Assembly (NCBI RefSeq): GCF_002995745.1
Contig: NZ_PVXQ01000006.1
Location: 1-64,000, forward strand
DNA: 64,000 bases
Reading direction: 5' to 3'
Source: Clostridium vincentii
Lineage (GTDB): Bacteria > Bacillota > Clostridia > Clostridiales > Clostridiaceae
Positions 10,175 through 21,185 of this stretch are shown piece by piece (position 1 is the first letter of the stretch; each line of letters begins with the position of its first letter). A program made the position numbers and the translations under genes. A model generated the notes under the pieces. The model worked only from the letters and a program-made list of their open reading frames with translations. It did no database searches and was not told the origin of the DNA.

Positions 10175-11449
10175 ATGTTATCAACTTTACGCAATGCCTG
10201 GAAAGTTCCAGATATAAGGAAAAAGTTGTTTTGGACGATAGCATTAGTAGCGATTTTTAGAATGGGAACAAAAATTCCTGTTCCTGGGATCAATGCTGAC
10301 TATCTAAAAGAAATGACTCAATCTGGATTGCTTGGTTTCTACGACTTAATATCTGGAGGTGCTTTTAGCAGCTTTAGTATATTAGCCCTAGGTGTAATGC
10401 CTTATATTAATGCTTCAATTATTATGCAGTTACTTACAATAGGAATTCCTTCATTAGAGCAACTTCAAAAAGAAGGCGAAGAAGGAAGGAAAAAAATTCA
10501 GAAGGCCACTCGTTACTTAGCGATAGTAATAGCAATATTTCTTGCTATTGGTGTAGTTGCATCTCTTTCACAAAAAGGTGGAGCGACGGGGATAAGCAGT
10601 TTTGAATATGTAGTTGTAATACTTTCATTAATAGTTGGTTCAGTATTCTGTATATGGTTAGGAGACCAAATCACAGTAAAAGGTTTTGGGAATGGAACAT
10701 CAATTTTAATATTTGTTAATATAGTTTCTAGATTACCGATAACAATAAACAATCTAATTCAATTAGAACAAGCTGATACTGTAACTATTGTAGACCTAAC
10801 ATTATTTTTTGCTGGCGTATTAGTATTATTAGCATTAGCAATATATTTTAGTTTGGCAGAACGAAAAATTCCAGTACAATATGCAGGAAAAGCTGTTGGT
10901 AATAAAGTAATGAAGGGACAGTCAACGCATATACCACTTAGTATTATAAGTGCAGCTGTTATTGCAATTATATTTGCAATGTCGCTTATGGGGACCCCTG
11001 AAGCATTAGCTAAATTTTTCCCGGATAAGGATTGGTCAGTCTGGATATTAACTAGCTCTTATAGTATTTTTAATAAGAGTACATGGATGTATCCAGTTGT
11101 ATATGCCTTGTTCACAGTATTCTTTACCTGGTTCTACAATGAGGCAACTTTAAAACCTGAAGAAATGTCAGAGAATCTTAATAAATCCGCTGGGTTTGTA
11201 CCAGGAATAAGGCCAGGTGAACAGACTACTAGGTATTTTGAAAAAGTAGTCGCAAGAGTATCTATTATAGGAGGGTTATTTGCTGCATTATTAGCAATAA
11301 TTCCAATTTTAATAGAGCAATATTCAGATTTTAAGAATATATCCTTCGGAGCAACTGCTTTATTAATAGTTATTGGTGTAGCCCTTGATTTTTCAAGGAG
11401 ACTTGAATCTCAAATGGTTATGAGACATTATGAAGGATTCCTTAAATAG
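10175..11449 (+). CDS. secY: Preprotein translocase subunit SecY
   Basis: SecY forms the protein-conducting channel of the Sec translocon in the cytoplasmic membrane. The product has 424 residues with about ten hydrophobic segments. Landmarks are KIPVPGIN near residues 31-38, the plug-region glycine-rich stretch around residues 55-65, [17 protein letters not shown], and [10 protein letters not shown] near residue 230. GAGGTGA lies at the end of rplO, so the two genes are coupled. Confidence 0.97.
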   Translation: MLSTLRNAWKVPDIRKKLFWTIALVAIFRMGTKIPVPGINADYLKEMTQSGLLGFYDLISGGAFSSFSILALGVMPYINASIIMQLLTIGIPSLEQLQKEGEEGRKKIQKATRYLAIVIAIFLAIGVVASLSQKGGATGISSFEYVVVILSLIVGSVFCIWLGDQITVKGFGNGTSILIFVNIVSRLPITINNLIQLEQADTVTIVDLTLFFAGVLVLLALAIYFSLAERKIPVQYAGKAVGNKVMKGQSTHIPLSIISAAVIAIIFAMSLMGTPEALAKFFPDKDWSVWILTSSYSIFNKSTWMYPVVYALFTVFFTWFYNEATLKPEEMSENLNKSAGFVPGIRPGEQTTRYFEKVVARVSIIGGLFAALLAIIPILIEQYSDFKNISFGATALLIVIGVALDFSRRLESQMVMRHYEGFLK

Positions 11450-11472
11450 ATTATAAAATGGAGATGATGCTC

Positions 11473-12123
11473 GTGAAGATGGTATTATTAGGTCCTCCAG
11501 GAGCTGGAAAAGGAACACAGGCAAAATCAATTAGTAATAGGTACTCCATACCACATATTTCAACTGGAGATATTTTCAGGGGAAATATTTCACAGAATAC
11601 TCCACTTGGAATAGAAGCAAAAATGTATATGGATAAGGGGCAATTAGTTCCTGATAAAGTTACTATTAATATGGTTAAAGATAGACTTCAACAAGAGGAT
11701 TGTAAGAAAGGGTATTTATTAGATGGTTTTCCGAGAACAGTAAGTCAAGCGGAATCACTTCACAAATTCTTACATCTTAGAGAAGAAAGTCTAGATACGG
11801 CATTATTAATAGAGGTGCCTAGAGATTTTATTCGTGAAAGAATGACTGGAAGAAGAGTATGTCCCTCATGTGGAGCGAGTTATCACATGAAATTCAATCC
11901 AGCATTGGATGGAAAGTGTGAGCTATGTGGATCTGATGTTGTCCAAAGAAAAGATGACGCTGAAGAGACTGTTAAAGAAAGACTTGATGTATATGAAAGA
12001 CAAACACAACCACTAATTGATTTCTATAAAAATAAAGACTTGCTTTCAGTAGTAGATGGAACAAAGGCTATTAATGAAGTGTTTGAAGGCATCTGTAGTA
12101 TATTAGGAAGTCATAAAAATTGA
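11473..12123 (+). CDS. adk: Adenylate kinase (GTG start)
   Basis: Adenylate kinase interconverts ATP, AMP and ADP. The product has 216 residues from the GTG at 11473. It has the P-loop GPPGAGKGT at residues 6-14, the AMP site DGFPRT, and a long LID domain with four cysteines (CPSCG and CELCG) that should hold zinc, as in Gram-positive enzymes. ATG codons at 11458, 11464 and 11467 lie in or before the GGAGATGA ribosome site and would add residues not typical of the family. The stop overlaps the map start. Confidence 0.94.
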   Translation: MKMVLLGPPGAGKGTQAKSISNRYSIPHISTGDIFRGNISQNTPLGIEAKMYMDKGQLVPDKVTINMVKDRLQQEDCKKGYLLDGFPRTVSQAESLHKFLHLREESLDTALLIEVPRDFIRERMTGRRVCPSCGASYHMKFNPALDGKCELCGSDVVQRKDDAEETVKERLDVYERQTQPLIDFYKNKDLLSVVDGTKAINEVFEGICSILGSHKN

Positions 12124-12869
12124 TTATTTTAAAAGATGATTATGACATCTCACTTATGCGTAGTGCTGGAAGGCTAGTAGCTGAAACACTATTACTTGTA
12201 GAGGATTGCGTTAAACCTGGTATAACTACTGTATATCTTGATAAGATTGCAGAAGAATTTATAACTAAGCATGGAGCTAAGCCATCCTTTAAAGGATTAT
12301 ATGGCTTCCCTTCTTCTTTATGTATATCTGTGAATGAACAAGTAGTTCATGGAATGCCAGGATTCTATGAACTTAAAGAGGGAGATATAATCAGTATTGA
12401 TTGTGGAGCACTTCTTAAGGGATTCCATGGAGACGCTGCAAGAACTTTTTCAGTAGGAAAGGTATCTAAAGAGACACAATCATTAATAGACGTTACAAAA
12501 GATTGCTTTTTTGAGGGAATTAAATTTGCTCAAGTTGGTAATAGATTAACTGATATTTCACATGAAATACAAAGTTATGTAGAAGGTTGGGGATTCTCAG
12601 TAGTAAGAGATTTCGTTGGGCATGGGATAGGTAAACATGTTCATGAAGATCCTGAGGTACCAAATTTCGGTAAGCCAGGTAGAGGTCCAAAACTTCAAAC
12701 AGGTATGGTTTTAGCTATAGAACCTATGATAAACATAGGGGGGCATAGAGTAAAGACACTTGATGATGGATGGACTGTGGTAACAAGTGATGGAAGCCTA
12801 TCAGCACATTATGAGAATACTGTTGCAATTTTACCAGATGGACCCGAAATACTAACACTAATTAAATAG
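12120..12869 (+). CDS. map: Methionine aminopeptidase, type I (TTG start)
   Basis: This enzyme removes the initiator methionine from new proteins. The product has 249 residues and all five metal ligands can be placed: D in SIDCGA, D in GDAARTF, H in [13 protein letters not shown] in AIEPMI, and E in HYENTVA. The N-terminal zinc extension of some type I enzymes is absent. It starts with TTG overlapping the adk stop by four bases (TTGA), with AGGA 11 bases upstream. Confidence 0.94.
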   Translation: MIILKDDYDISLMRSAGRLVAETLLLVEDCVKPGITTVYLDKIAEEFITKHGAKPSFKGLYGFPSSLCISVNEQVVHGMPGFYELKEGDIISIDCGALLKGFHGDAARTFSVGKVSKETQSLIDVTKDCFFEGIKFAQVGNRLTDISHEIQSYVEGWGFSVVRDFVGHGIGKHVHEDPEVPNFGKPGRGPKLQTGMVLAIEPMINIGGHRVKTLDDGWTVVTSDGSLSAHYENTVAILPDGPEILTLIK

Positions 12870-12940
12870 AGTGTTGCTTAGTTATAAATTCACATAATAA
12901 ATGTGTGATTTATGCTAAGGTAATCATCGAGGTGAATAAT

Positions 12941-13222
12941 TTGCAAAACAATGACTTGATTGGAAAAGTGGTACTTTCAAAAGCAGGAAGAGATAAAAAT
13001 CATCTATATGTTGTTATTAGGCAAATTGATAATGAGTATGTTCTACTATCAAATGGTATTACTAAAACAATGGGAAACCCTAAGAAGAAAAAGGTTAAAC
13101 ATTTAAACTTTTTATATGCAGTAGATGATGAAATAAAAGAGGCTATCGCAAAGAGTGATAAAGGTACTGATTTAAAAATTAAGAGATTCATAAAACTAAA
13201 AAACATTGTTAAGGAGGATTGA
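12941..13222 (+). CDS. KOW-domain RNA-binding protein (L14e-like)
   Basis: A small protein of 93 residues with a KOW-like start ([23 protein letters not shown]), similar to a Gram-positive family annotated as KOW-domain or L14e-like RNA-binding protein. It is basic in the middle (NPKKKKVKH). TTG at 12941 follows GAGGTGA; an open frame extends upstream to 12905 but lacks a ribosome site there. It lies between map and infA, where this family is usually found in clostridia. The exact role, probably ribosome-associated, is not established. Confidence 0.8.
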   Translation: MQNNDLIGKVVLSKAGRDKNHLYVVIRQIDNEYVLLSNGITKTMGNPKKKKVKHLNFLYAVDDEIKEAIAKSDKGTDLKIKRFIKLKNIVKED

Positions 13223-13229
13223 TTACCTT

Positions 13230-13448
13230 ATGTCAAAAGATGATGTTATAGAAATGCAAGGTACAGTCCTAGAATCGTTACCAAATGCTATGTTTCAGAT
13301 CGAACTTGAAAGTGGCCATACGATTCTAGCACATATATCTGGAAAATTAAGAATGAACTTTATAAGAATTTTACCTGGAGATAAAGTTACTGTGGAGCTT
13401 TCTCCCTATGATTTAACTAGAGGTAGAATTACATGGAGAGCAAAATAA
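13230..13448 (+). CDS. infA: Translation initiation factor IF-1
   Basis: IF-1 binds the A site of the small subunit during initiation. The product has 72 residues with the OB fold: [27 protein letters not shown] at the start, then [17 protein letters not shown] and the tail [16 protein letters not shown] lies about 12 bases before the ATG. An upstream in-frame start at 13206 was rejected because the family begins here. Confidence 0.96.
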   Translation: MSKDDVIEMQGTVLESLPNAMFQIELESGHTILAHISGKLRMNFIRILPGDKVTVELSPYDLTRGRITWRAK

Positions 13449-13607
<159 letters not shown>

Positions 13608-13653
13608 TAGAAAATAATATTATAGAAAATATAGATAAGGCAGTCAAAAATTA

Positions 13654-13682
13654 TTGACTTTTTTAGTAAAGTCAAATATGAT
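13654..13682 (+). promoter_or_regulatory. Sigma-A promoter of the alpha ribosomal operon
   Basis: TTGACT (13654-13659) and TATGAT (13677-13682) are 17 bases apart. The -35 box lies inside a perfect 8-bp inverted repeat (TTGACTTT at 13654-13661 with AAAGTCAA at 13668-13675), which could alternatively act as a weak terminator for the rpmJ transcript or as an operator. Confidence 0.7.
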
Positions 13683-13686
13683 TATA

Positions 13687-13808
13687 TAGGCATTAATTTA
13701 ATAATTAGGTTTTACGAGCGGCTGACATAGAGATGTATTTCTCTAATGCCTAAAAGTTTATTATATACTATACAATCAATTGTTTTAAGACATTTCAATT
13801 ACCAGGAG
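13687..13808 (+). promoter_or_regulatory. Structured 5' leader of the alpha operon
   Basis: Transcription should start near 13689. TAGGCATTA (13687-13695) pairs with TAATGCCTA (13744-13752), closing the first 60 bases. Inside lies AGAGA (13729-13733) with TCTCT (13740-13744); it shares one base with the outer stem. The operon includes rpsD, whose product S4 controls alpha operons in E. coli. Control by S4 here is inference. Confidence 0.5.
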
Positions 13809-13820
13809 GTGTAAATTTTA

Positions 13821-14189
13821 ATGGCAAGAATAGCAGGTACTGACCTACCAAGGGAAAAAAGAGTTGAAATAGGTCTAACATATATATTTGGAATAGGATT
13901 AACTACTTCTCATAAGATATTAGCTACTACTGGAGTAAATCTAGATACTAGAGTTAAAGATCTTACTGAAGAAGAAATTAATGAAATTAGAACCTATATC
14001 AATAAGAATTTAAATGTTGAAGGTGACTTAAGAAGAGAAGTTGCTTTAAACATTAAGAGATTACAAGAAATAGGATGCTATAGAGGAATTAGACATAGAA
14101 GAGGTCTTCCAGTAAGAGGACAAAAAACTAAGACTAATGCGAGGACAAGAAAAGGTCCTAAGAAGACTATGGCAAACAAAAAGAAATAG
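13821..14189 (+). CDS. rpsM: 30S ribosomal protein S13
   Basis: S13 lies in the small-subunit head and bridges to L5. The product has 122 residues: it starts [26 protein letters not shown] and ends with the block [21 protein letters not shown] and a lysine-rich tail. AGGAGGTG precedes the ATG. It is the first gene of the alpha operon. Confidence 0.97.
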   Translation: MARIAGTDLPREKRVEIGLTYIFGIGLTTSHKILATTGVNLDTRVKDLTEEEINEIRTYINKNLNVEGDLRREVALNIKRLQEIGCYRGIRHRRGLPVRGQKTKTNARTRKGPKKTMANKKK

Positions 14190-14204
14190 CAAGGAGGGAA
14201 GATA

Positions 14205-14600
14205 ATGGCAGCTCAAAAAGTTAAGAAGAGTAGAAGAAAAAAAGAAAGAAAAAATGTTGAGCATGGTGCTGCACACATCAAGTCTACTTTCAACAACTCA
14301 ATAATTACTTTGACAGATGCAGTAGGAAATGCATTAACATGGTCAAGTGCAGGATCTCTAGGATTTAGAGGATCAAGAAAAAGTACTCCTTTTGCAGCCC
14401 AAATGGCAGCGGAAACAGCAGCTCAGGTAGCAATGGAACATGGCTTAAAGAGCGTTGAAGTTTATGTAAAGGGACCAGGAGCAGGTAGAGAATCAGCTAT
14501 AAGATCCCTACAAGCAGCAGGATTAGAAGTAACTTTAATAAAAGATGTTACTCCAATCCCACACAATGGATGTAGACCGCCAAAGAGAAGAAGAGTCTAA
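14205..14600 (+). CDS. rpsK: 30S ribosomal protein S11
   Basis: S11 forms part of the mRNA exit platform. The product has 131 residues with a basic N-terminus ([15 protein letters not shown]), the core [22 protein letters not shown], and the conserved tail [23 protein letters not shown] precedes the ATG, 15 bases after rpsM. Confidence 0.97.
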   Translation: MAAQKVKKSRRKKERKNVEHGAAHIKSTFNNSIITLTDAVGNALTWSSAGSLGFRGSRKSTPFAAQMAAETAAQVAMEHGLKSVEVYVKGPGAGRESAIRSLQAAGLEVTLIKDVTPIPHNGCRPPKRRRV

Positions 14601-14627
14601 GTACAACCATCACAGGAGGTGTAATTA

Positions 14628-15248
14628 ATGGCAAGATATACTGGAGCTACATGCAGATTATGTAGAAGAGAAGGTATGAAACTATTCCTTAAAGGGGATA
14701 GATGTTATACAGATAAATGTGCTTTTTCAAGAAGAAGCTACGCACCAGGGCAACATGGAGCAAGTAAGAAAAAAGTTTCAAACTATGGTGTTCAATTAAG
14801 AGAAAAGCAAAAAGCAAAAAGAATATATGGTGTGTTAGAAAGCCAATTTAGAACTTATTATGATAAAGCTGAACACATGACTGGTATTACTGGTGAAAAC
14901 CTATTAAAATTACTAGAATTAAGACTTGATAACGTAGCTTATAAATTAGGATATGGTGCATCAAGAAGTGAAGCTAGACAATTAGTAAATCACGGACATT
15001 TCTTAGTGAATGGCAAAAAAGTTGACATTGCTTCTTATAAAGTTTCTGTTAACGACCTTATCTCTGTTTCTGAAAAAAGTAGAGGTACTGAAAAGTTTAA
15101 AGTATTCGCTGAAAATCCAAAAACATTACCAAAATGGATAGAAGCAAATATTGAAAACTACGAAGGCAAAATAGTTGCTGAACCAACAAGAGACGATATT
15201 GAGATTCCAGTTAATGAAACGCTTATCGTTGAGTTATATAGCAAGTAA
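14628..15248 (+). CDS. rpsD: 30S ribosomal protein S4, cysteine-containing form
   Basis: S4 is a primary 16S rRNA binder that nucleates assembly. The product has 206 residues with [16 protein letters not shown] at the start and an S4 RNA-binding domain ([20 protein letters not shown]) from about residue 98. The N-terminal cysteines (C-x2-C, then C and C in RCYTDKCAF) mark the zinc-binding form. Its position between rpsK and rpoA allows feedback control of the alpha operon. Confidence 0.97.
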   Translation: MARYTGATCRLCRREGMKLFLKGDRCYTDKCAFSRRSYAPGQHGASKKKVSNYGVQLREKQKAKRIYGVLESQFRTYYDKAEHMTGITGENLLKLLELRLDNVAYKLGYGASRSEARQLVNHGHFLVNGKKVDIASYKVSVNDLISVSEKSRGTEKFKVFAENPKTLPKWIEANIENYEGKIVAEPTRDDIEIPVNETLIVELYSK

Positions 15249-15347
15249 TATAATAGTATTTACTAGATAAACAAATTGTTACAGTAAATATAGAATCAGT
15301 TGCCCTCAAAATAAGGTTGCCATTTAAAAAATAAGGAGGGTTTGTGT

Positions 15348-16295
15348 ATGTTAGAAATAGAAAAGCCAATAATCGAATGTATTGAAGTGAACGAGCAGGG
15401 CACTTACGGTAAGTATGCGGTTGAGCCTTTGGAAAGAGGATATGGGATTACTTTAGGTAATGCACTTAGAAGAATTTTATTATCATCTTTACCAGGAGCG
15501 GCAACAACATCACTAAAAATCGATGGTGTACTTCATGAATTCTCTACTGTACAAGGAGTTAAGGAAGATGTTACAGAATTAGTTCTTAACATTAAAGCCT
15601 TAGCTTTAAGAATGAATGGTGAAGGTCCAAAGACTATCTATATAGACGCAAAGGGTCCTGGCATTGTTACAGGTGCTGATATAAAGAGTGACGGAGATGT
15701 TGAGGTTGTTAATAAGGATTTACATATTGCAACACTTGACAAAGAAGGAAGACTTTATATGGAACTAACAGTTAATAAGGGAAGAGGATATGTCACTCAA
15801 AATAAAAATAAGAGTGAAGAACTACCTATTTCTGCAATAGCTGTGGATTCAATATACACACCAGTGAAAAGAGTTAACTTTACTGTTGAAAATACAAGAG
15901 TTGGTCAAATTACTGACTATGATAAGTTAACTTTGGAAATCTGGACTAATGGAACTATAAAAATCGATGAAGCTATAAGTTTATCAGCTAAGATTCTTAT
16001 AGAACATTTTAAATTGTTTATGTCATTAACAGATAACACTAATGATGTTGAAATAATGATAGAAAAAGAAGAAGATAAGAAGGAAAAAGTCCTAGAGATG
16101 ACTGTAGAAGAACTTGATTTATCAGTTAGATCATATAACTGTTTAAAGAGAGCCGGTATCAATAGTGTTCAAGAGCTTGCAACAAAATCTATGGATGACA
16201 TGATGAAAGTTAGAAATCTAGGAAAGAAATCCTTAGAAGAAGTTGAACATAAACTTAAAGAATTAGGATTATATTTGAAATTAAATGACGAGTAA
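15348..16295 (+). CDS. rpoA: RNA polymerase alpha subunit
   Basis: Alpha forms the dimer on which RNA polymerase assembles. The product has 315 residues. The N-terminal domain contains [24 protein letters not shown]; the C-terminal DNA-binding domain contains [16 protein letters not shown] and [17 protein letters not shown]. The ATG at 15348 follows AAGGAGGG. The 99-base gap after rpsD holds a TATTTACT/AGTAAATA inverted repeat (15257-15290) but no terminator. Confidence 0.97.
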   Translation: MLEIEKPIIECIEVNEQGTYGKYAVEPLERGYGITLGNALRRILLSSLPGAATTSLKIDGVLHEFSTVQGVKEDVTELVLNIKALALRMNGEGPKTIYIDAKGPGIVTGADIKSDGDVEVVNKDLHIATLDKEGRLYMELTVNKGRGYVTQNKNKSEELPISAIAVDSIYTPVKRVNFTVENTRVGQITDYDKLTLEIWTNGTIKIDEAISLSAKILIEHFKLFMSLTDNTNDVEIMIEKEEDKKEKVLEMTVEELDLSVRSYNCLKRAGINSVQELATKSMDDMMKVRNLGKKSLEEVEHKLKELGLYLKLNDE

Positions 16296-16307
16296 GGAGG
16301 TAAATGT

Positions 16308-16649
16308 ATGGCACTTCAACGTAAGTTAGGTCTTCCTACTGACCAAAGAAGAGCGATGCTTAGAGGGCTTGTTACAAGCTTTTTAAAGTATGGTAAAATT
16401 GAAACAACTGTAACTAGAGCTAAAGAAACTAAAAGAATTGCAGAAAAGATGATTACTCTTGCTAAAAGAGGAGATCTTCATGCTAGAAGACAAGTTCTTA
16501 CTTTTGTTCAAGAGGAAGCAGTTGTTAAAAATCTTTTCGACAATGTAGCTTCACAATATACTGAAAGAAATGGTGGATATACAAGAATATATAAAATAGG
16601 TCCTAGAAGAGGGGACGCAGCTGAAATGGTTATACTTGAATTAGTATAA
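16308..16649 (+). CDS. rplQ: 50S ribosomal protein L17
   Basis: L17 is a large-subunit protein at the tunnel exit face. The product has 113 residues beginning [24 protein letters not shown], with [20 protein letters not shown] and ending [23 protein letters not shown] precedes the ATG. It is the last gene of the alpha operon and is followed by a strong terminator. Confidence 0.97.
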   Translation: MALQRKLGLPTDQRRAMLRGLVTSFLKYGKIETTVTRAKETKRIAEKMITLAKRGDLHARRQVLTFVQEEAVVKNLFDNVASQYTERNGGYTRIYKIGPRRGDAAEMVILELV

Positions 16650-16655
16650 CAATTA

Positions 16656-16688
16656 GGGGATTAAGTTTAGGCTTAATCCCCATTTTAT
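16656..16688 (+). terminator. Terminator of the alpha operon
   Basis: A perfect 10-bp stem (16656-16665 with 16672-16681, GGGGATTAAG/CTTAATCCCC) has a 6-base loop and is followed by ATTTTAT. Confidence 0.85.
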
Positions 16689-16858
16689 AATATATAAATA
16701 AATTTCATTTATTATAGAGAAGAAACAAAGTAATATTTTGAAAAATTAATAATAAAAGGTTTAGCTTATAGATATATATATAAATCTATATATTAAAGCT
16801 GAAAATTTCTTTTGTATAATATATGAAAAATAGGATTTGATTAAATAGGAGGAGTGCT

Positions 16859-17710
16859 ATGAGTGAAAATATGATAAGTTTTCAAGGATTAACTTATAAA
16901 TATACTTCTATAGAAGATGAAAAAGAAGTAGAAATCTATGCTGTAAAAGGACTAGATCTAAATGTTAGAAGAGGAGAATTTATAGTTCTACTTGGGCATA
17001 ATGGATCTGGTAAATCTACAATAGCAAAACATATTAATGCTCTATTAATCCCTACAGAAGGAACCGTTATAGTAGATGGGCTAAATACCTCAGATCCAAA
17101 TAATCTATGGGAGATTAGAAGTAAAGCTGGGATGGTCTTTCAAAATCCAGAAAATCAACTAGTTGCTACGATAGTGGAGGAAGATGTGGCTTTTGGGCCG
17201 GAAAATTTGGGAGTTAAACCAAAGGAAATAAGAAAGAGAGTAAATGAAAGTCTTGATACGGTAGGGATGTTGGAATATAGAAGACATGCACCTCATTTGC
17301 TATCGGGGGGCCAGAAACAAAGAGTAGCAATAGCAGGAGTTTTAGCTATGAAGCCAGATTGTATAGTGTTTGATGAACCAACAGCTATGCTTGACCCAAG
17401 TGGAAGAAAAGAAGTTATGAATAATATAAAACAGTTAAATAAAGAATACGGAATAACTATAATCCTAATAACTCATTTTATGGATGAGGCCGCTGAAGGG
17501 GATAGGGTTGTTGTAATAGACGATGGAAAAATCATAATGGATGGTACTCCAAGAAATGTATTTTCTCAAGTTGAAACTATGAAGAACATAGGGCTTGATG
17601 TACCACAAGTAACTGAGCTTGCATATGAATTAAAAAATGCAGGAATTAATATTAGTACAGAAATATTAAATGTAGATGAGATGGTGAATGCGTTATGTCA
17701 ATTAAGATAG
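16859..17710 (+). CDS. ecfA1: Energy-coupling factor transporter ATPase EcfA1
   Basis: One of two ATPases that power vitamin or metal uptake through the shared ECF module. The product has 283 residues with Walker [10 protein letters not shown] (46-54), Q-loop FQNPENQL, signature LSGGQKQR and Walker [20 protein letters not shown] at 16815-16820 may be its promoter, but the -35 region is weak. No substrate-binding S component is adjacent, which fits a group II ECF module shared by scattered S components. It overlaps ecfA2 by 16 bases. Confidence 0.95.
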   Translation: MSENMISFQGLTYKYTSIEDEKEVEIYAVKGLDLNVRRGEFIVLLGHNGSGKSTIAKHINALLIPTEGTVIVDGLNTSDPNNLWEIRSKAGMVFQNPENQLVATIVEEDVAFGPENLGVKPKEIRKRVNESLDTVGMLEYRRHAPHLLSGGQKQRVAIAGVLAMKPDCIVFDEPTAMLDPSGRKEVMNNIKQLNKEYGITIILITHFMDEAAEGDRVVVIDDGKIIMDGTPRNVFSQVETMKNIGLDVPQVTELAYELKNAGINISTEILNVDEMVNALCQLR

Positions 17711-18552
17711 AGAATTTAACACATGTATATATGCCAAAGAGCCCATTTGAAAAGTTAGCATTAGATAATGTTAGTTTGGAAATAGAGGATGGAGATTTTG
17801 TGGCACTTATTGGGCATACTGGCTCAGGTAAATCAACTATTATTCAACATATGAATGGTTTATTAAAACCTAGTAAGGGGAAAATAATAGTAGATGGCAT
17901 TGATATTACTGCTAAGGGTGTAAAATTAACAGATATAAGAAAGAAGGTAGGGCTTGTATTTCAGTATGCAGAATATCAACTTTTTGAAGAAACCATTGAG
18001 AAAGATATTGCATTTGGGCCTAAAAACCTAGGGTTATCAGATGGAGAAATCAGTGAAAGAGTTAAAAGATCAATGGAGATGGTTGGATTAGAGTATGAAG
18101 TGTATAAGAATAAATCTCCTTTTGAATTGAGCGGAGGCCAAAAGAGAAGAGTAGCAATTGCAGGAGTAATAGCTATGGAGCCTAAAACATTGATACTTGA
18201 TGAACCTACAGCAGGATTAGATCCAAAGGGCAGAGACGATATTTTGAAGCAAATACAAAGATTGCATAAAGAGTATGGAATGACAATAATATTAGTTAGT
18301 CATAGTATGGAAGATGTTGCTAAAATAGCTTTAAAAGTAATGGTAATGAATCATGGTAAAGTTGTACTTAAGGGTACCCCAAAAGAAGTTTTTAAAGAAG
18401 TTAAAACTTTAGAAAAAATAGGTCTTGGTGTACCACAGGTTACTTATTTAATACAAGCTTTAAGGGCAAAAGGATTTAAGGTTTCAGATAATGCGTATAC
18501 TATTGAACAAGCGAGAGATGAAATACTTAAATCATTAGTTGAGAATAAGTAA
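17695..18552 (+). CDS. ecfA2: Energy-coupling factor transporter ATPase EcfA2
   Basis: The second ECF ATPase, forming a heterodimer with EcfA1. The product has 285 residues with Walker [10 protein letters not shown] (40-48), Q-loop [17 protein letters not shown], signature LSGGQKRR and Walker [13 protein letters not shown]. The ATG at 17695 lies inside the end of ecfA1, so the two are translationally coupled. Confidence 0.95.
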   Translation: MSIKIENLTHVYMPKSPFEKLALDNVSLEIEDGDFVALIGHTGSGKSTIIQHMNGLLKPSKGKIIVDGIDITAKGVKLTDIRKKVGLVFQYAEYQLFEETIEKDIAFGPKNLGLSDGEISERVKRSMEMVGLEYEVYKNKSPFELSGGQKRRVAIAGVIAMEPKTLILDEPTAGLDPKGRDDILKQIQRLHKEYGMTIILVSHSMEDVAKIALKVMVMNHGKVVLKGTPKEVFKEVKTLEKIGLGVPQVTYLIQALRAKGFKVSDNAYTIEQARDEILKSLVENK

Positions 18553-18564
18553 GGGGGCCGTGGG

Positions 18565-19368
18565 ATGTTAAAAGATATTACTATAGGACAATACTTGCCA
18601 GGAGAGTCGTTTATACATAAACTTGATCCAAGGACTAAGATCATTATATCTTTAATGTTCATAATCTCTTTATTTATTGTTAATAAATTTATTGGGTATA
18701 TAATAGTCGTCGGGTTTTTAGCAGCTATAATAATTAATGCAAAAGTCCCTTTAAGTTTTATTTTAAAGGGGCTAAAGCCAATTTTTATTTTGATTCTAAT
18801 AACTGGTGGTCTAAATATTTTTATGACTAAAGGAACAGAAGATACTTTAATATTCCAATTCGGATTTATTAATGTTTATGATGAAGGGTTAAGAATAGCT
18901 GCATTTATGACCCTAAGATTAGTATTTTTAATTATAGGGACTTCATTACTAACTTTAACTACATCACCAATAGAACTAACAGATGGTATTGAGAGGCTTC
19001 TTAGACCGATTGGAAAAGAATTAGCTCATGAATTAGCCATGATGATGACTATAGCATTGAGATTTATTCCAACATTAACAGAAGAAACAGATAAAATAAT
19101 GAAGGCTCAGCAGGCAAGGGGAGCAGATTTTGAAACAGGCAATATAATTAAAAGGGCAAAAAGCTTAATTCCAATACTAGTGCCACTATTCATTAGTTCC
19201 TTTAGGAGGGCAGATGAGCTTGCTATGGCTATGGAGGCTAGGTGTTACAAAGGTGCAATTGGTAGAACTAGAATGAAAGAATTAAAGTATTCTTTTAGGG
19301 ATATAATTGCTTATGGAATATTTAGCATAATGTTTATTTCTAGTTTGTTAGTAAAATTTGCAATTTAG
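18565..19368 (+). CDS. ecfT: ECF transporter transmembrane subunit EcfT
   Basis: EcfT is the membrane scaffold that couples the ATPases to S components. The product has 267 residues, opening [19 protein letters not shown], with several membrane segments in the first half and the two coupling-helix motifs in ARGADFETG and MEARCYKGA. It follows ecfA2 by 12 bases and precedes truA, the usual clostridial and bacillar order. Confidence 0.95.
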   Translation: MLKDITIGQYLPGESFIHKLDPRTKIIISLMFIISLFIVNKFIGYIIVVGFLAAIIINAKVPLSFILKGLKPIFILILITGGLNIFMTKGTEDTLIFQFGFINVYDEGLRIAAFMTLRLVFLIIGTSLLTLTTSPIELTDGIERLLRPIGKELAHELAMMMTIALRFIPTLTEETDKIMKAQQARGADFETGNIIKRAKSLIPILVPLFISSFRRADELAMAMEARCYKGAIGRTRMKELKYSFRDIIAYGIFSIMFISSLLVKFAI

Positions 19369-19382
19369 GATTGAGGGAGTCT

Positions 19383-20117
19383 ATGAAAAATGTAAAATTA
19401 ATAATTGAGTATGATGGTACTAATTATTGTGGGTGGCAGAAACAAAAGAATAATATAACTGTACAAGGGACTCTTGAAAAGGCTTTAAACAAAGCTACTA
19501 ATGAGAGGGTTGATGCTATAGGAAGCTCTAGAACTGATGCAGGAGTCCATGCCAGAGGCATGGTCTGTAATTTCATTACTAGTAGTAGCATACCGGCAGA
19601 GCGGTTTAGAGAAGCTATTAATAGGCATTTGCCATCTGATGTTGCAATAATTAAATCAGAAGAGGTAGAAGAAAGTTTTCATGCTAGATATAGTAGTAAA
19701 GGGAAGTCATACAGTTATACCATAATTAATAGATATGAAAATGTTGTAATAGGAAAAAACTTTTGCTGCCAAGTAAGGGAGAACCTTGACATAGATAGCA
19801 TGAAAATGGCTTGTAAATACTTTGTTGGACAGCATGATTTTCAAGCTTTTCAAAGTAAGGGAAGTTCTGTGAAAACTACGATAAGGACAATTGATGAATT
19901 ATGTATAGAAAAGGAAAAAGATACAATAAAAATTCATGTGACTGCTGATGGATTTCTATATAATATGGTTAGAATTATAGTAGGAACATTGATTCAAGTT
20001 GGAAAAGGCAAGATAAAAGCAGATTATGTTGGGAACATCATAGAGTCACTGGATAGAATGAAGGCTGGGCCATGTATTAAGGCTAATGGATTAGTATTGG
20101 AGAAAGTTTATTATTAA
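19383..20117 (+). CDS. truA: tRNA pseudouridine(38-40) synthase TruA
   Basis: TruA makes pseudouridine at positions 38-40 of tRNA anticodon arms. The product has 244 residues, with the catalytic aspartate in [12 protein letters not shown] (around residue 51) and the family blocks [12 protein letters not shown] and [18 protein letters not shown] at 19383 follows GAGGGAG; an upstream in-frame TTG at 19371 overlaps that site. It is the last gene of the ecf unit. Confidence 0.95.
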   Translation: MKNVKLIIEYDGTNYCGWQKQKNNITVQGTLEKALNKATNERVDAIGSSRTDAGVHARGMVCNFITSSSIPAERFREAINRHLPSDVAIIKSEEVEESFHARYSSKGKSYSYTIINRYENVVIGKNFCCQVRENLDIDSMKMACKYFVGQHDFQAFQSKGSSVKTTIRTIDELCIEKEKDTIKIHVTADGFLYNMVRIIVGTLIQVGKGKIKADYVGNIIESLDRMKAGPCIKANGLVLEKVYY

Positions 20118-20138
20118 GCAGAAAAAAACAGAAAAATG

Positions 20139-20167
20139 TTGACACACCCGTATGCGTGTATTATAAT
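20139..20167 (+). promoter_or_regulatory. Consensus sigma-A promoter of rplM-rpsI
   Basis: A perfect TTGACA (20139-20144) and perfect TATAAT (20162-20167) are separated by 17 bases. Transcription would begin near 20174. Confidence 0.88.
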
Positions 20168-20173
20168 AAACTT

Positions 20174-20265
20174 TGTTCGTTAGAAAAATTTATGAGTAAA
20201 GGATCCACTAATCTGGGTCTTTACATAAGAGAAGTACTTATAAAAGTAAAGTAAAAATGTAAGTT
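20174..20265 (+). promoter_or_regulatory. Probable L13-type ribosomal leader RNA
   Basis: The leader holds a stable hairpin: GTAAAG (20196-20201) pairs with CTTTAC (20219-20224), continued inward by ATCC/GGGT. A ribosomal protein L13 leader is a known Firmicute motif upstream of rplM. Position and the hairpin fit, but I could not compare it with a covariance model. Confidence 0.5.
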
Positions 20266-20280
20266 CAAGGAGGGAAAAAG

Positions 20281-20715
20281 ATGAAATCATTTATTGCAAA
20301 AGCAAAAGATGTTGAAAGAAAATGGTATGTTGTAGACGCTGAAGGTAAGCCTCTTGGAAGAGTCGCTAGCCAAGTTGCTTCAATATTAAGAGGTAAGCAC
20401 AAGGTAATATTTACACCAAATGTTGATTGTGGAGATTTCGTAATAATCATCAATTCAGAAAAGGTTGTTTTAACTGGTAAGAAGTTAGATCAAAAGTTCT
20501 TAAGAAAGTATAGTGGTTATGTAGGTGGATTAAAAGAAACTCCTTATAGAGAAGTTTTAGCTAAGAAACCAGAATTTGCTTTCGAAGAAGCTGTTAGAAG
20601 AATGCTTCCAAGAGGAATTTTAGGAAGACAAATGCTAAGAAAGCTAAATGTATATAGAGGTGCTACTCATGATCAAGCAGCTCAAAAACCAGAATTACTT
20701 GAATTAAAGTACTAA
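20281..20715 (+). CDS. rplM: 50S ribosomal protein L13
   Basis: L13 is an early-assembly large-subunit protein. The product has 144 residues with [17 protein letters not shown] near residues 14-30, [15 protein letters not shown], and [30 protein letters not shown] precedes the ATG. It is first in a two-gene unit with rpsI. Confidence 0.97.
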   Translation: MKSFIAKAKDVERKWYVVDAEGKPLGRVASQVASILRGKHKVIFTPNVDCGDFVIIINSEKVVLTGKKLDQKFLRKYSGYVGGLKETPYREVLAKKPEFAFEEAVRRMLPRGILGRQMLRKLNVYRGATHDQAAQKPELLELKY

Positions 20716-20741
20716 AACAGGCTCTGGAGGAGGAATAAAAA

Positions 20742-21134
20742 ATGGCAAAAGTTCAATATATAGGAACTGGAAGAAGAAAGAAATCAGTTGCTAGAGTAAG
20801 ACTAGTACCAGGAAATGGTAAAATTACTATAAATAAGAGAGACATAGAAGACTATTTTGGTCTAGAAACTTTAAGAATGATAGCAAACCAACCGTTGGTT
20901 TTAACTGCAACTAAGGATAAATTTGATGTTTTAGTTAATGTACATGGTGGTGGATTTACAGGTCAAGCTGGAGCTATAAGACACGGAATAACTAGAGCTT
21001 TACTTAAAGCTGATGAAGCTTTAAGACCAGAATTAAAGAAAGCTGGTTTCGTTACAAGAGATCCTAGAATGAAGGAAAGAAAGAAATACGGTCTTAAAAA
21101 GGCTAGAAGAGCTCCTCAATTCTCAAAGAGATAA
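20742..21134 (+). CDS. rpsI: 30S ribosomal protein S9
   Basis: S9 is a small-subunit head protein whose C-terminal arginine tail touches P-site tRNA. The product has 130 residues, beginning [21 protein letters not shown] and ending [20 protein letters not shown] precedes the ATG. A terminator follows directly. Confidence 0.97.
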   Translation: MAKVQYIGTGRRKKSVARVRLVPGNGKITINKRDIEDYFGLETLRMIANQPLVLTATKDKFDVLVNVHGGGFTGQAGAIRHGITRALLKADEALRPELKKAGFVTRDPRMKERKKYGLKKARRAPQFSKR

Positions 21135-21150
21135 TATTAGGAAGCTTACA

Positions 21151-21185
21151 AATCCTGCAAACTCAAAGTTTGTGGGATTTTTTCT
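21151..21185 (+). terminator. Terminator after rpsI
   Basis: A 13-bp stem (21151-21163 with 21167-21179, two G-T pairs) has a 3-base loop and a T-tract. Confidence 0.88.

Noticed and set aside
13654..13675. TTGACTTT/AAAGTCAA as the terminator of the spc operon
   Set aside because: No T-tract follows. It fits better as part of the alpha-operon promoter, though weak termination cannot be ruled out.
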